A program made the translations under genes and the position numbers. Below the pieces are notes generated by a model. The model ran no database searches, was not told the origin of the DNA, and saw only the letters and a list, made by a program, of their open reading frames with translations. From the NCBI RefSeq assembly GCF_937129435.1, contig NZ_CAKZNF010000001.1:1-44391 (forward strand): DNA of 44,391 nt. Reading direction: 5' to 3'. The DNA is from an uncultured Parasphingopyxis sp. GTDB taxonomy: Bacteria; Pseudomonadota; Alphaproteobacteria; Sphingomonadales; Sphingomonadaceae. Shown piece after piece: positions 17,024 to 25,782 of the stretch. Each line of letters begins with the position of its first letter. The first letter of the stretch is position 1.

Positions 17024-18292
17024 ATGGCAACCGCCGCCGAAACCGGGCCCGTCGAGACCGTCGTCCACGCCGCGCCGCATCCCTGGGATGTCAGCCGCCC
17101 GGAAATCTATGCCGAGGATCGCTGGCAGCCGATCTTTGCCGAAATGCGCGCCACCGCGCCGATCAACAAGATCACGGGCTCGGCGTTCGGCGATTATTGG
17201 AACGTCACGACGATGAAGCCGATCCAGCATGTCGAGGCGCTGCCCGACATCTATTCGTCGGACACGTCGCGCGGCGGGATCACCATCTTCGGCGGGCTCG
17301 AAAACATGCCCGAGGAATTGCGGCGCCAGACGCCGAGCTTCATCTCGATGGACCGGCCCGAACATACCGCGCAGCGGCGCACCGTCGCGCCGGCCTTCAC
17401 CCCGGCCGAGATGGAGCGGCTGTCCGGCGATATCCGGCGGCGGACGGGCGATATCCTCGATTCATTGCCGCGCGGGGAAACGTTCGACTGGGTCGACACC
17501 GTCTCGATCGAGCTGACGACGCAGATGCTCGCCATCCTGTTCGATTTCCCCTGGGAGGAACGGCGCAAGCTGACCCTATGGTCCGACTGGGCGGCCGATG
17601 CCGATACCGTCGGCAATGTCAAACGCGCCTATGAGCGCCGCGAGCATATGCGCGACATGACGGCGCGGTTCATGGAGCTGTGGCAGGAGCGGCTCGACAA
17701 GCCCGAGGCGCCAGATCTGCTGAGCCGGATGATCCATTCCGACGCGATGTCGAACATGGATCGCTACACCTTTATCGGCAATATGACGCTGCTCATCATC
17801 GGCGGCAACGATACGACGCGCAATTCGATGTCGGCCTATGCCTATGGCCTCGAACAGTTTCCGGGCGAGCGCGCCAAGCTCGAACAGAACCCCGATCTCA
17901 TCCCGACGGCGGTGCAGGAGATCATCCGCTGGCAGACGCCGCTCGCGCATATGCGGCGCACGGCGACCGAGGATACCGAATTGTTCGGGCATCCGATCGC
18001 CGAGGGCGACAAGATGATCCTGTGGTATATCTCGGCCAATCGCGACGAGAACGTGTTCGAGCGGCCCGACGACATCATCGTCGATCGCGAAAACGCCCGG
18101 CGGCAGATCAGCTTCGGCTACGGCATCCACCGCTGCGTCGGCGCGCGGCTGGCGGAATTGCAGCTAAGGATATTGCTGGAAGAGATGGCGGAGCGCCGCC
18201 TGCGCGTGAACGTCATCGGCGAACCCGAACGCGTCGCCGCCTGTTTCGTGCATGGCTATCGCAGCATGAAGGCCGAGCTTTCGGCCTATTAG
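17024..18292 (+). CDS. Cytochrome P450, CYP153-like (array member 4)
   Basis: 422 residues, MATAAETGPVETVV start with GAGGAGAGA at 17012-17020. Contains LIIGGNDTTRNSMSAYAYGL (GGNDTT at 260-265), EIIRWQTPLAHMRRTA (ExxR) and FGYGIHRCVGARLAE (Cys371). Close paralogue of member 3, with the same internal motifs and C-terminus RVNVIGEPERVAACFVHGYRSM. Its last four bases overlap the end of the convergent response-regulator gene (18289-18292). Confidence 0.93.
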   Translation: MATAAETGPVETVVHAAPHPWDVSRPEIYAEDRWQPIFAEMRATAPINKITGSAFGDYWNVTTMKPIQHVEALPDIYSSDTSRGGITIFGGLENMPEELRRQTPSFISMDRPEHTAQRRTVAPAFTPAEMERLSGDIRRRTGDILDSLPRGETFDWVDTVSIELTTQMLAILFDFPWEERRKLTLWSDWAADADTVGNVKRAYERREHMRDMTARFMELWQERLDKPEAPDLLSRMIHSDAMSNMDRYTFIGNMTLLIIGGNDTTRNSMSAYAYGLEQFPGERAKLEQNPDLIPTAVQEIIRWQTPLAHMRRTATEDTELFGHPIAEGDKMILWYISANRDENVFERPDDIIVDRENARRQISFGYGIHRCVGARLAELQLRILLEEMAERRLRVNVIGEPERVAACFVHGYRSMKAELSAY

Positions 18293-18678
18293 CCGAACGC
18301 CCGGCGCTTCGGCGCGTCAGGCACGAGGCTGTTCACCACCGCGACCAATTGATCCGGATCGTACGGCTTGCGGAGATATTCGTTGGCGCCGGCATATTTG
18401 GCGAGATCCTCGTCCCCCTTGCTGCGGCGCGCCGTCAGCATGAGGACGGGAATGTCGAAAAGCTTCGGGTCGGTCCGCATCTTGCGCAGCACTTCCGGGC
18501 CGGGAAGGCCGGGCATTTCGGCATCGAGGATGACGAGGTCGGGATGCTTGATCTTGATCGCCTGCAGCGCCGAGATGCCGTCATTGACGATCCCGACGAC
18601 ATAGCCCGCCTCGCTCAGCGTCTCACGGACATGTTCGGCAATGAGTTCATCGTCTTCGGCATAAACAATACGCGCCAT
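18289..18678 (-). CDS. Single-domain response regulator (CheY-like)
   Basis: 129 residues forming only a receiver domain: acidic pocket AEDDE near the N-terminus, phosphoacceptor Asp in LVILDAEMPGLPGP at residue 52, Thr in MLTARR and Lys in LRKPYDP. No output domain is fused. It follows the hybrid kinase gene on the same strand with an 80-base gap, so it may receive phosphate from that protein's HPt domain. The gene converges on P450 member 4. Confidence 0.92.
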   Translation of the reverse strand: MARIVYAEDDELIAEHVRETLSEAGYVVGIVNDGISALQAIKIKHPDLVILDAEMPGLPGPEVLRKMRTDPKLFDIPVLMLTARRSKGDEDLAKYAGANEYLRKPYDPDQLVAVVNSLVPDAPKRRAFG

Positions 18679-18758
18679 GATGGGCCTCCGGCAATCGTCA
18701 CATGCCCCCCGGCAGCTTCGACATTAGTGCGCAAAGGTTAATTCGAATTTACGGTTCT

Positions 18759-21542
18759 TTAGGCGGCCTCGGATAGTCGCGCGAAGAGGGATTCGACGCG
18801 TTCCAGCCGTTCGTCAGCCGCCGTCGCCTCGATCGCTTCTTCCAGGTCGCCGGCCAGCGTGCCGAAATCGGCATCGCCGAACATTCCGGCGGATCCGGCA
18901 AGCTTGTGCGCCAGTGCCGCGATCTCGCCCAGTTCGGCCTCGCCTAGCTTGCCCTGCCGGATCAGCGCTCCGATCCGCTCGATGCTGTCGCGCTTTCGCA
19001 TCGCATAGCGTTCCTCGAGCGACGGCGCGACGGCCGCCGCGTCGCGCTGCTCCGCCATGTCGGCCACCGGCTGGGCAACGGTGGAGGCGGCATCGCCACC
19101 GGCATCTACACCCGCACCGGCCCATTTCTGCACCAGCTCGCCGAGCGCGTCGAAACGGATCGGCTTGGTGAGGATGTCCTTTATCCCGGCGTCGCGGCAG
19201 GCCTGTGCGTCGCGGGCAAAGATATTGGCCGTCAGCGCAACGACAGGCGGCGCACTTTCGGGATCGCGCGCGATGATGGCGCGCGCGGCATCGACGCCGC
19301 CGAGCCGCGGCATCTGCAAGTCCATCAGAACCAGGTCATAGGGCCGTCCCAGGATTTCGCTGCGCTCGACCGCGCCGATGGCATCATGGCCGTCATGCGC
19401 GAAATCGACCGAACAGCCGAGCTTGCGCAGCATCGCGCCGATCACCTCGCGATTGATGTCGAGATCCTCGGCCAGCAACACGTGCGCGCCGACATTTTCG
19501 GCCTTGGGCATCGGGCGGCTCGGTTCCTGCCAATAGACGGGATCGGCCGCGGTCAAGGGGATGGACAGTGTGACCGTCGTGCCCTTGCCGATCTCGCTTG
19601 TCATGGTCAGCGTCCCGCCCATCATGGTGGCGAGCCGTCGGCTGATGGCGAGGCCAAGCCCGGTTCCGCCGAACCGCCGCGCGGTATCGTATTCGGCCTG
19701 CTGGAACTCCTCGAAGATCTTGTCCTGCCGGTCCGCGGCGACGCCGATGCCGGTGTCAGAGACCGCAATATCGAGCCAGCTTTCGCGTCCGGCCTCGCGC
19801 CGCGTCGCATCGGCGCGAACATGACCGCTCTCGGTGAACTTGACGGCGTTGCCGAGCAGGTTGAGCAGGATCTGCCGCAGCCGCAGCCCGTCCCCCATGA
19901 TCCAGCAGGGGATTTCGGGATCGAGCGAATATTCGACTTGCAGGCCTTTCGCCTCGGCCATCGGTGTGACGAGCGCGGTGCAGTCCCGCAGGCGTTGCGC
20001 GATGTCGACGCCCTCGCGGGCGATATCTAGCCGTCCCGATTCGATTTTCGAGATATCGAGAATATCGTTGAGCAGGGCGAGCAGGGCATCGGCGGAAGAG
20101 GCGATGAGCTGCACCTGCCGTCGCTGTTCCCCGGTCAGCTCGCTGCCGAGCAGCAGCTCCGAAAAGCCGAGAATCCCGTTCATCGGCGTGCGGATCTCAT
20201 GGCTCATATTGGCGAGGAAGGTCGTCTTTGCACGTGTCGCCTGTTCGGCCGCCTCGCGCGCGGCGACCAGCTGCTCTTCGGCCAGCTTGCGCTCGGTATC
20301 GTCGCGCATCGTCCCGGCAACCCCGGCGAAACGCCCCTGCTCGTCATAGAGTGCCCTGACCATCGACGCGTTCCAGCGGATCGTGCCCTCGCTGCGGACA
20401 TAGCGGATATTGTATTCGGCCAGTTCCTCGTCGCTGGTGATCAGCCTGTTGACGGCATCGACAACGATTTCCTTGTCCTCGGGATGGACGATCTCGTCCC
20501 ATGGCCGGCCGATGGTGTCTTCGCGGCTGTAGCCGGTGATGTCCTCCCATGCAGGATTGAGATAGGTCCAGCGGCCTTGCAGATCCGTTTCGAACACCAC
20601 CTCGTCGATCTGCGCGAGGATACGGCGTTTTTGCTGTTCGCTCTCCGCGAGCTGCATCGCGACCCGCTGGCGCCCGGCGATCGCCACGGCGATCGGAAAG
20701 GTCGATAGCGTCGCGCCGGCGATCAATATCTGCAGGAACAGGATTCGCGTCGCATCGACGTCGCTGATCAACGTCACCGGCCCGATGCCGCGCACGGTAA
20801 ACCAGATCGCCACCATCGAGAAGACGAAGGTCGACGCGCTGGCGCCCGCCATGCCGACACGGAAGGCGGCGAAGGTCAATACCGGGAAGGCCAGAAACAT
20901 GACCGGATAGGCCGATTGTCCGAATATCGCGATCGAGGCCAATGCAGCGCCGCCGATGACGAGTCCGATCTCGCTCCGGCTCCTTCTGCGGAACACCGCT
21001 GCGCGATCGGTCGTCAGCGCGAGCAGAAGGGGTGCGAGGATCATCACGCCCAGCAGGTGCGAGGGGAAGTAGGACAGCCAGAATGCGAAGATGTCCGCGG
21101 AGTCCGGCGCGAGCAGCGGAGCCGCCAGCACGGACGAGATGAGGCACGCCACGAGCGCCGCCCAAAGGAAGACATCGGCGAACACGCGGCGTCGCGTGAT
21201 ATCGATGTTGCGGCCATGCTTGCGGCGCAGCACCCACGCGCCGACCAGGGCTTCGACGATGTTCACGGCGGAAAGAGCGCCTGTCGTTACCGAGGAGTGG
21301 AACACCGTCCCCGCAAGGACGAAAAGGGCGATCCAGCTCATGCCGCAGATCGCGGCCCATTCGCGGCGCGGCCGCAGCAGCAGCGCGACGAGCAGGATGG
21401 CGTTTGCGGGCCACAATATGGTCAGGTTTTGCGGACCCTGGGCCAGGAAGATGCCGACTATGCCGGCGAGGCAGACGGCGGTTGCCGTCGCCGTGGCGGC
21501 TATCGCCATCTCCCAATATTTCGGCGGAATCTTCGCGTGCAA
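18759..21542 (-). CDS. Hybrid sensor histidine kinase: MASE1, PAS, HisKA, HATPase, REC, HPt
   Basis: 927 residues. About 8-10 membrane helices in the first 290 residues form a MASE1-like sensor (ILWPANAILLVALLLRPRR near 43-60). A PAS domain covers about 305-420 (DEVVFETDLQGRWTYLNPAW). The dimerisation/phosphoacceptor helix has FLANMSHEIRTPMNG with His448. The ATPase lobe includes NLLGNAVKFTE (Asn565), DTGIG and GGTGLGLAISRR. A receiver domain at about 687-805 has Asp741 in LVLMDLQMPR, and a C-terminal HPt has His879 in ALAHKLAGSAGMFG. Thus a full His-Asp-His relay in one protein. The transcription unit includes the cyclase gene upstream (60-base gap) and the CheY-like gene downstream. Confidence 0.94.
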   Translation of the reverse strand: MHAKIPPKYWEMAIAATATATAVCLAGIVGIFLAQGPQNLTILWPANAILLVALLLRPRREWAAICGMSWIALFVLAGTVFHSSVTTGALSAVNIVEALVGAWVLRRKHGRNIDITRRRVFADVFLWAALVACLISSVLAAPLLAPDSADIFAFWLSYFPSHLLGVMILAPLLLALTTDRAAVFRRRSRSEIGLVIGGAALASIAIFGQSAYPVMFLAFPVLTFAAFRVGMAGASASTFVFSMVAIWFTVRGIGPVTLISDVDATRILFLQILIAGATLSTFPIAVAIAGRQRVAMQLAESEQQKRRILAQIDEVVFETDLQGRWTYLNPAWEDITGYSREDTIGRPWDEIVHPEDKEIVVDAVNRLITSDEELAEYNIRYVRSEGTIRWNASMVRALYDEQGRFAGVAGTMRDDTERKLAEEQLVAAREAAEQATRAKTTFLANMSHEIRTPMNGILGFSELLLGSELTGEQRRQVQLIASSADALLALLNDILDISKIESGRLDIAREGVDIAQRLRDCTALVTPMAEAKGLQVEYSLDPEIPCWIMGDGLRLRQILLNLLGNAVKFTESGHVRADATRREAGRESWLDIAVSDTGIGVAADRQDKIFEEFQQAEYDTARRFGGTGLGLAISRRLATMMGGTLTMTSEIGKGTTVTLSIPLTAADPVYWQEPSRPMPKAENVGAHVLLAEDLDINREVIGAMLRKLGCSVDFAHDGHDAIGAVERSEILGRPYDLVLMDLQMPRLGGVDAARAIIARDPESAPPVVALTANIFARDAQACRDAGIKDILTKPIRFDALGELVQKWAGAGVDAGGDAASTVAQPVADMAEQRDAAAVAPSLEERYAMRKRDSIERIGALIRQGKLGEAELGEIAALAHKLAGSAGMFGDADFGTLAGDLEEAIEATAADERLERVESLFARLSEAA

Positions 21543-21602
21543 CGGGGGTCTCCTCGCGGGGCCCTTCTACCGGGCCCGCGTTGAACCATCGTTAATGCGC
21601 GC

Positions 21603-22844
21603 TTAGCCTTGCAGCAGCCGGTAAACCTGCGTTTCGCCGACGCCTTTGAGGATCAGCGTCTCGCCGGCGGAAAATTCGAAATGCGGCTTTGCCTGGTAGA
21701 AGGTTGTCTCGGAAACGGCGATGCCGTTCGGTTCGGCCACGCCCTCGATCCGGCTGGCGATGTTCATCGTGTCGCCCCAATAATCGTAGGACAGCCGGCT
21801 CGCGCCGACGACGCCGCCGACGACGGGGCCGGTATGGATGCCGATGCGCAGCTGGATATCGACGCCCGTTTCCGCCCCCAGCGCCTCCACCGCCTCGATC
21901 AGGTCGCGACCGAAGCGGATCGCGCATTCGGCGCCCGAATCGCACGACGCCGTCCCGCCGCACACGGCGAGATAGGCATCGCCGATCGTCTTCACCTTTT
22001 CAACCTCATAACGCTGGGCGCATTCGTCGGCGAGCAGGAAGAAGCGGTTGAGCAGCTCGACCAGATGCCCGGCCGACATCCGCTTCGCGAGCTGCGAAAA
22101 GCCGACGATATCGACGAAGATCACCGAAACGTCGGAAAAGGCATCGGCGACCGCCTCGCCGCTTTTCAGCCGCGCGGCGATATGCTGCGGCAGGACGTTG
22201 TAGAGCAATTCTTCGGACTTCTGCTTCTCCGCGTCGAGCGCCCGGTTGGCGGCGAAGGTCTTGCGCGCGCGCCGGTCGATGTCCCAGTTCACGAAGCTCG
22301 CAAAGACGAAGAAGGTCGAAAAATTGGTGAGGGTGTAGACCTTGGTGATGAACGCGCGCTCGATGGAGATGAGATAGGCGAGATACAGCGCCATGATCGT
22401 CAGCGCCCACAGGAAGAACAGCCGCGTCGTCGCGACGAAGCCGACGCTGGCGAAGACGACGAGGATGCCCATGTTGATGATCGCCATGCCGAAGCGCGAA
22501 ATGCCGGTGACGTCCGCCTGGTCGCCCAGCGCCTCGATCAGCATCGCCATCGCCACCGTCAGCGCGGTGAAGAGCGCGAGGTCGATCCAGCCCTGTTCGA
22601 GGTAGAAGCGCGTGCGCGTCAGCAGGAAGAACCCCGCAAGCACCGCCATGAACAGGCCCGCCGCGATATTGTAGGCGATCACGCCCTCGCGCGGGAAATA
22701 CATCGGGTTGAGCGTGATATAGCTGACGAAGGTGGCGATTCCGATGAGGATCAGCGCCCGGCTCGCCGGAATCCGCGCGCGGCGCTCGCTCGTGACATAG
22801 GCGCGCTCGGTTTCGGCATCGTCGAAACGGTTGAAAATCGGCAC
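21603..22844 (-). CDS. Membrane-bound class III adenylate/guanylate cyclase
   Basis: 413 residues from a GTG with a GAGGGGGAAG site; an ATG 13 codons upstream (22883) lacks a good site. Around six membrane helices occupy residues 28-185, followed by a short coiled linker and the cyclase domain. The metal-binding Asp residues are seen as VIFVDIVGFS (Asp245) and VKTIGDAYLA (Asp289). Residues expected to choose the base are Lys283 (VEKVK) and Asp354 (SYDYWGD), the combination known for ATP rather than GTP, so cAMP is the likely product. The signal sensed by the membrane part is unknown. Confidence 0.9.
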   Translation of the reverse strand: MPIFNRFDDAETERAYVTSERRARIPASRALILIGIATFVSYITLNPMYFPREGVIAYNIAAGLFMAVLAGFFLLTRTRFYLEQGWIDLALFTALTVAMAMLIEALGDQADVTGISRFGMAIINMGILVVFASVGFVATTRLFFLWALTIMALYLAYLISIERAFITKVYTLTNFSTFFVFASFVNWDIDRRARKTFAANRALDAEKQKSEELLYNVLPQHIAARLKSGEAVADAFSDVSVIFVDIVGFSQLAKRMSAGHLVELLNRFFLLADECAQRYEVEKVKTIGDAYLAVCGGTASCDSGAECAIRFGRDLIEAVEALGAETGVDIQLRIGIHTGPVVGGVVGASRLSYDYWGDTMNIASRIEGVAEPNGIAVSETTFYQAKPHFEFSAGETLILKGVGETQVYRLLQG

Positions 22845-23006
22845 CGCGCTTCCCCCTCGGATCGGCCGGTTCGAACATGCCACAAAGCGGCGATGCGGGC
22901 GAGCGTTCGCTCATCCGGGGTTAAGCGCCGGGGCGCAAAGGCTCCAGCACCTTGAAATCGCTCGATTCAAGGCTATCAATCCCCCATCTCCTGTAGGAAC
23001 GTTGCC

Positions 23007-24083
23007 GTGTCGCTCGACAAGAACCTTGATGATTTCCTGTCGCAAGAGGCGCTGCTCAAGCTGCCGCTTGCTTTGGTCATCACCGACCCCGGGCTGGACG
23101 ACAATCCGATCGTCTATGTGAATGCCGCGTTCGAGACGATGTCGGGCTATAGCCGGGCGATGGCGGTCGGCCGCAATTGCCGCTTCCTGCAGGGCGAGAA
23201 CACCGACGAGGAAGCGCGCGTCGCGATCCGCGAGGCGATCGCGAAGCGCGAGACGGCGACCATCGATATCTACAATTACCGCGCCGACGGCAGCGGTTTC
23301 TGGAACCGGCTGATCATCGGTCCGCTGTTTGACGATGACGGGGAGCTTCGCTTCTATGTCGGTATCCAGAACGACATGTCGGCGATCCGCGACGATGTCC
23401 GCGTCTCGCGCCATGCGGACCGGGTGCTGCGCGAAGTCCAGCACCGGGTGAAGAACCATCTGTCGATGATCGTCGCGATGATCCGGATGCAGGCCAAGGA
23501 CACCGATCCGGCGAAAAGCTACGACGCGCTCGCCAACCGGGTCGAGGCGCTGCAGACGCTCTACCAGGAAATGACCGCGTCGGGCGTGTCCTCGATCGAC
23601 AGCGATACGGTCAGGACCGGCGCCTATATCAGCCGCGTCGCCTCGGCCATCGGCCATCTCGACGGCCGCCGCGCGATCCGGCTGACGATCGAGTGCGACG
23701 ATATCGAGATGGATGCGGATCGCGCCGGCCGGCTCGGCCTGCTGGTTTCCGAATTCCTCACCAACGCCTTCAAGCACGCCTTCGACGATCGCGACGACGG
23801 GCTGGTCGAAATGCGTATGACAACGCTCGACGACGGACGGATTCGGCTTCAGGTTTGCGACGACGGGCGCGGCCTCCCATCGGACAGTAACTGGCGCAAG
23901 CTCGCGACCGGCGGCGGCGAAGGTGAAGTGAGTGCGGAGGCCACGGCGGACCGGATCAGTTCGGGCGCCCGCAACGGCCTCGGCGTCTCGATCGCCCGTT
24001 CGTTGATCCGCAGCCTGCGCGCCGATGTCGATGTCGACAGCGACGAGACGGGCACGCGCATCACGCTCGAAATGGCGGGCTGA
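23007..24083 (+). CDS. LOV-domain histidine kinase (HWE/HisKA_2 type), blue-light sensor
   Basis: 358 residues, GTG start with TAGGAAC 8 bases ahead. The N-terminal PAS domain carries the LOV signature GRNCRFLQG, with Cys58 placed to bond the flavin, plus NYRADGSGFWN and VGIQND. These residues define a blue-light photoreceptor in this family. The kinase part contains EVQHRVKNHLSMI with phosphoacceptor His146, and FLTNAFKHAF plus DDGRGLP in the ATPase lobe. Such LOV-HWE kinases are soluble and known from sphingomonads and erythrobacters. It is divergent from the cyclase gene across a 162-base gap; its cognate regulator is not next to it. Confidence 0.93.
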   Translation: MSLDKNLDDFLSQEALLKLPLALVITDPGLDDNPIVYVNAAFETMSGYSRAMAVGRNCRFLQGENTDEEARVAIREAIAKRETATIDIYNYRADGSGFWNRLIIGPLFDDDGELRFYVGIQNDMSAIRDDVRVSRHADRVLREVQHRVKNHLSMIVAMIRMQAKDTDPAKSYDALANRVEALQTLYQEMTASGVSSIDSDTVRTGAYISRVASAIGHLDGRRAIRLTIECDDIEMDADRAGRLGLLVSEFLTNAFKHAFDDRDDGLVEMRMTTLDDGRIRLQVCDDGRGLPSDSNWRKLATGGGEGEVSAEATADRISSGARNGLGVSIARSLIRSLRADVDVDSDETGTRITLEMAG

Positions 24084-24089
24084 ACGCGC

Positions 24090-24863
24090 CTAAAGCGCGG
24101 CGCGCGCCGCCTCGGTCAGTGCCGCCATCGCCTGGCGCCACGGGCCGGGACCATGGCTGATCCGCGCCACGCCGAGTTCGGCGAGGCGTTCCTTCGGCGG
24201 CATCGCATCGAACATCATCGCGTTGACGGGCAGGGGAGAGGCTTCGCAGATCGCGGCGATCTTGCCCTCGTCGCTCAACCCCGGCACGAAGAACCCGTCG
24301 GCGCCCGCTTCGGCAAAGGCCTTGCCGCGGTTGACCGCCTCGTCGAACAGCGCGTCCCCGTCGAGCGTCTCCCGCCCCGCCTTGAGCCAGACGTCGGTGC
24401 GGGCATTGATGAAGAAATCGATCCCCGCCTTGTCGGCCGCGGCGCGGATCGCGGCGATCCGCTCGCACTGGAAATCGACCGTGTGCAGCCCGGCGCCGCC
24501 GATCATCTGGTCCTCGAAATTGATGCCGATCACGCCGATCTCGATCATCGCCGCGGCATGGACGGCGACGAGCGCGGGTTCGGCCGCATAGCCCCCCTCG
24601 AAATCGATCGTCAGCGGCAAGTCGACGCTATCGACAATCCGCGCCGCGTTATTGAGCGCCTGCTCCATCGGCAGCGATTCCGCGTCGTGATACCCGCGGG
24701 ACCCGGCGACCGATGCGCTCCCCGTGGCAATCGCGCTGGCCCCCGCCTCGGCGACCGCCTTTGCGCTCCCCGCATCCCAGATGTTGAACAGGATGACGGG
24801 ATCGCCGGGAACGTGGAGCGCGTGGAAGGCCTTGGCACGGGCCTGCTGGTCGGAAGCGGACAT
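24090..24863 (-). CDS. Isocitrate lyase/PEP mutase-family protein
   Basis: 257 residues with the barrel of the ICL/PEPM superfamily: ILFNIWDAGSAKAVAEAGA at the first strand, ATGSASVAGSRGYHDAE, LPLTIDFEGGYA near residue 85 (metal-site region), GVIGINFEDQM, and FFINARTDV. The Cys-containing active loop of true isocitrate lyase is absent, and DFEGGY replaces the more usual DxDxGYG. Members act on alpha-oxycarboxylates by C-C or C-P cleavage; which substrate is used here cannot be told. It ends 6 bases from the end of the LOV kinase gene (convergent). Confidence 0.85.
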   Translation of the reverse strand: MSASDQQARAKAFHALHVPGDPVILFNIWDAGSAKAVAEAGASAIATGSASVAGSRGYHDAESLPMEQALNNAARIVDSVDLPLTIDFEGGYAAEPALVAVHAAAMIEIGVIGINFEDQMIGGAGLHTVDFQCERIAAIRAAADKAGIDFFINARTDVWLKAGRETLDGDALFDEAVNRGKAFAEAGADGFFVPGLSDEGKIAAICEASPLPVNAMMFDAMPPKERLAELGVARISHGPGPWRQAMAALTEAARAAL

Positions 24864-24981
24864 GGTGTGTCTCCTTTGCCGTGTGAATAGGCGTCCGGTC
24901 GGCCGGCGTCCTCCCGTTTTTTGCGATCAACGTTGAAACATTGCCCGCCATTTCCGCGAATGACGGCAGGGCGCAGCGATC

Positions 24982-25782
24982 CTAGTGCACGAACCTCGCC
25001 ACAACGTCGCGATAGGAGCGCGACACCTTCACCTGCGCGCCCGATTCCAGCACCAGGAAGCATTCGCCATTGGTGTGCGGTTTCACCTGTCTCACCTGGT
25101 CGAGGTTGACGATGGTCGATCGGTGGACGCGCTGGAAGGTGCGGGGGTCGAGGCGCTTTTCGAGGTCCTTCATCGTCTCGCGCAGGATCAGCGTGTTGTC
25201 GCCGGTATAGATGCACATATAGTCGCCCGCGGCGTCGATCCGCTCGATGCTCTCGACATCGACGCGGAAGATCTGGCCGCGGTCCTTGACGTTGAGCAGC
25301 TTCTCGTAGCGGCTCGATGAGGGGGAGTCGGAATCGCCGGCCATTTCCTCGGCCGCTTCGGGCGCGACCTCGGCGAGGACCTCTTTCAGCTTGGCGATCT
25401 CGTCGGCATTGCTCTTTTCCGAAAGCCGCTCGCGCACCCGCGCCAGCGTGTCGGACAGGCGGTCCTCTTCCACCGGCTTCATCAGATAGTCGACCGCCTG
25501 CGCCTCGAAGGCGCGGATCGCGTGATCGGAATAGGCGGTGACGAAGACGAACAGCGGCGGATCGATGTCCATCAGCCCCTGGACGACCGAAAAGCCGTCG
25601 AAACCCGGCATCTGGATGTCGAGGAAGACGAGATCGGGCTTGTGTGTCTTGACCGATCGGATCGCCTCGCGGCCATTGGTGCAGGTATCGACGATCTCGA
25701 CATCGTCATGCAGCTCGAGCCGGACCTGCAGGCCCTGGATCGCCAGCGGTTCGTCATCGACGATAATGGTACGAATGGTCAT
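24982..25782 (-). CDS. LytTR-family response regulator
   Basis: 266 residues. A receiver domain covers 1-120 with acidic residues VDDE, Asp55 in LVFLDIQMPG, Thr in VTAYSD and Lys in LMKPVE. A charged linker of about 40 residues follows (KLKEVLAEVAPEAAEE), then a LytTR DNA-binding domain at about 165-265 (GQIFRVDVESIERIDAAGDY, FQRVHRSTIVNLDQV). It overlaps the kinase gene by ATGA (25779-25782) and is surely its partner. LytTR regulators bind DNA through beta strands; the target genes are unknown. Confidence 0.93.
   Translation of the reverse strand: MTIRTIIVDDEPLAIQGLQVRLELHDDVEIVDTCTNGREAIRSVKTHKPDLVFLDIQMPGFDGFSVVQGLMDIDPPLFVFVTAYSDHAIRAFEAQAVDYLMKPVEEDRLSDTLARVRERLSEKSNADEIAKLKEVLAEVAPEAAEEMAGDSDSPSSSRYEKLLNVKDRGQIFRVDVESIERIDAAGDYMCIYTGDNTLILRETMKDLEKRLDPRTFQRVHRSTIVNLDQVRQVKPHTNGECFLVLESGAQVKVSRSYRDVVARFVH

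Noticed and set aside
15518..17365. A 615-codon minus-strand frame across P450 genes 3 and 4.
   Set aside because: Antisense shadow of two P450 genes and a repeat; no domain is seen in it.
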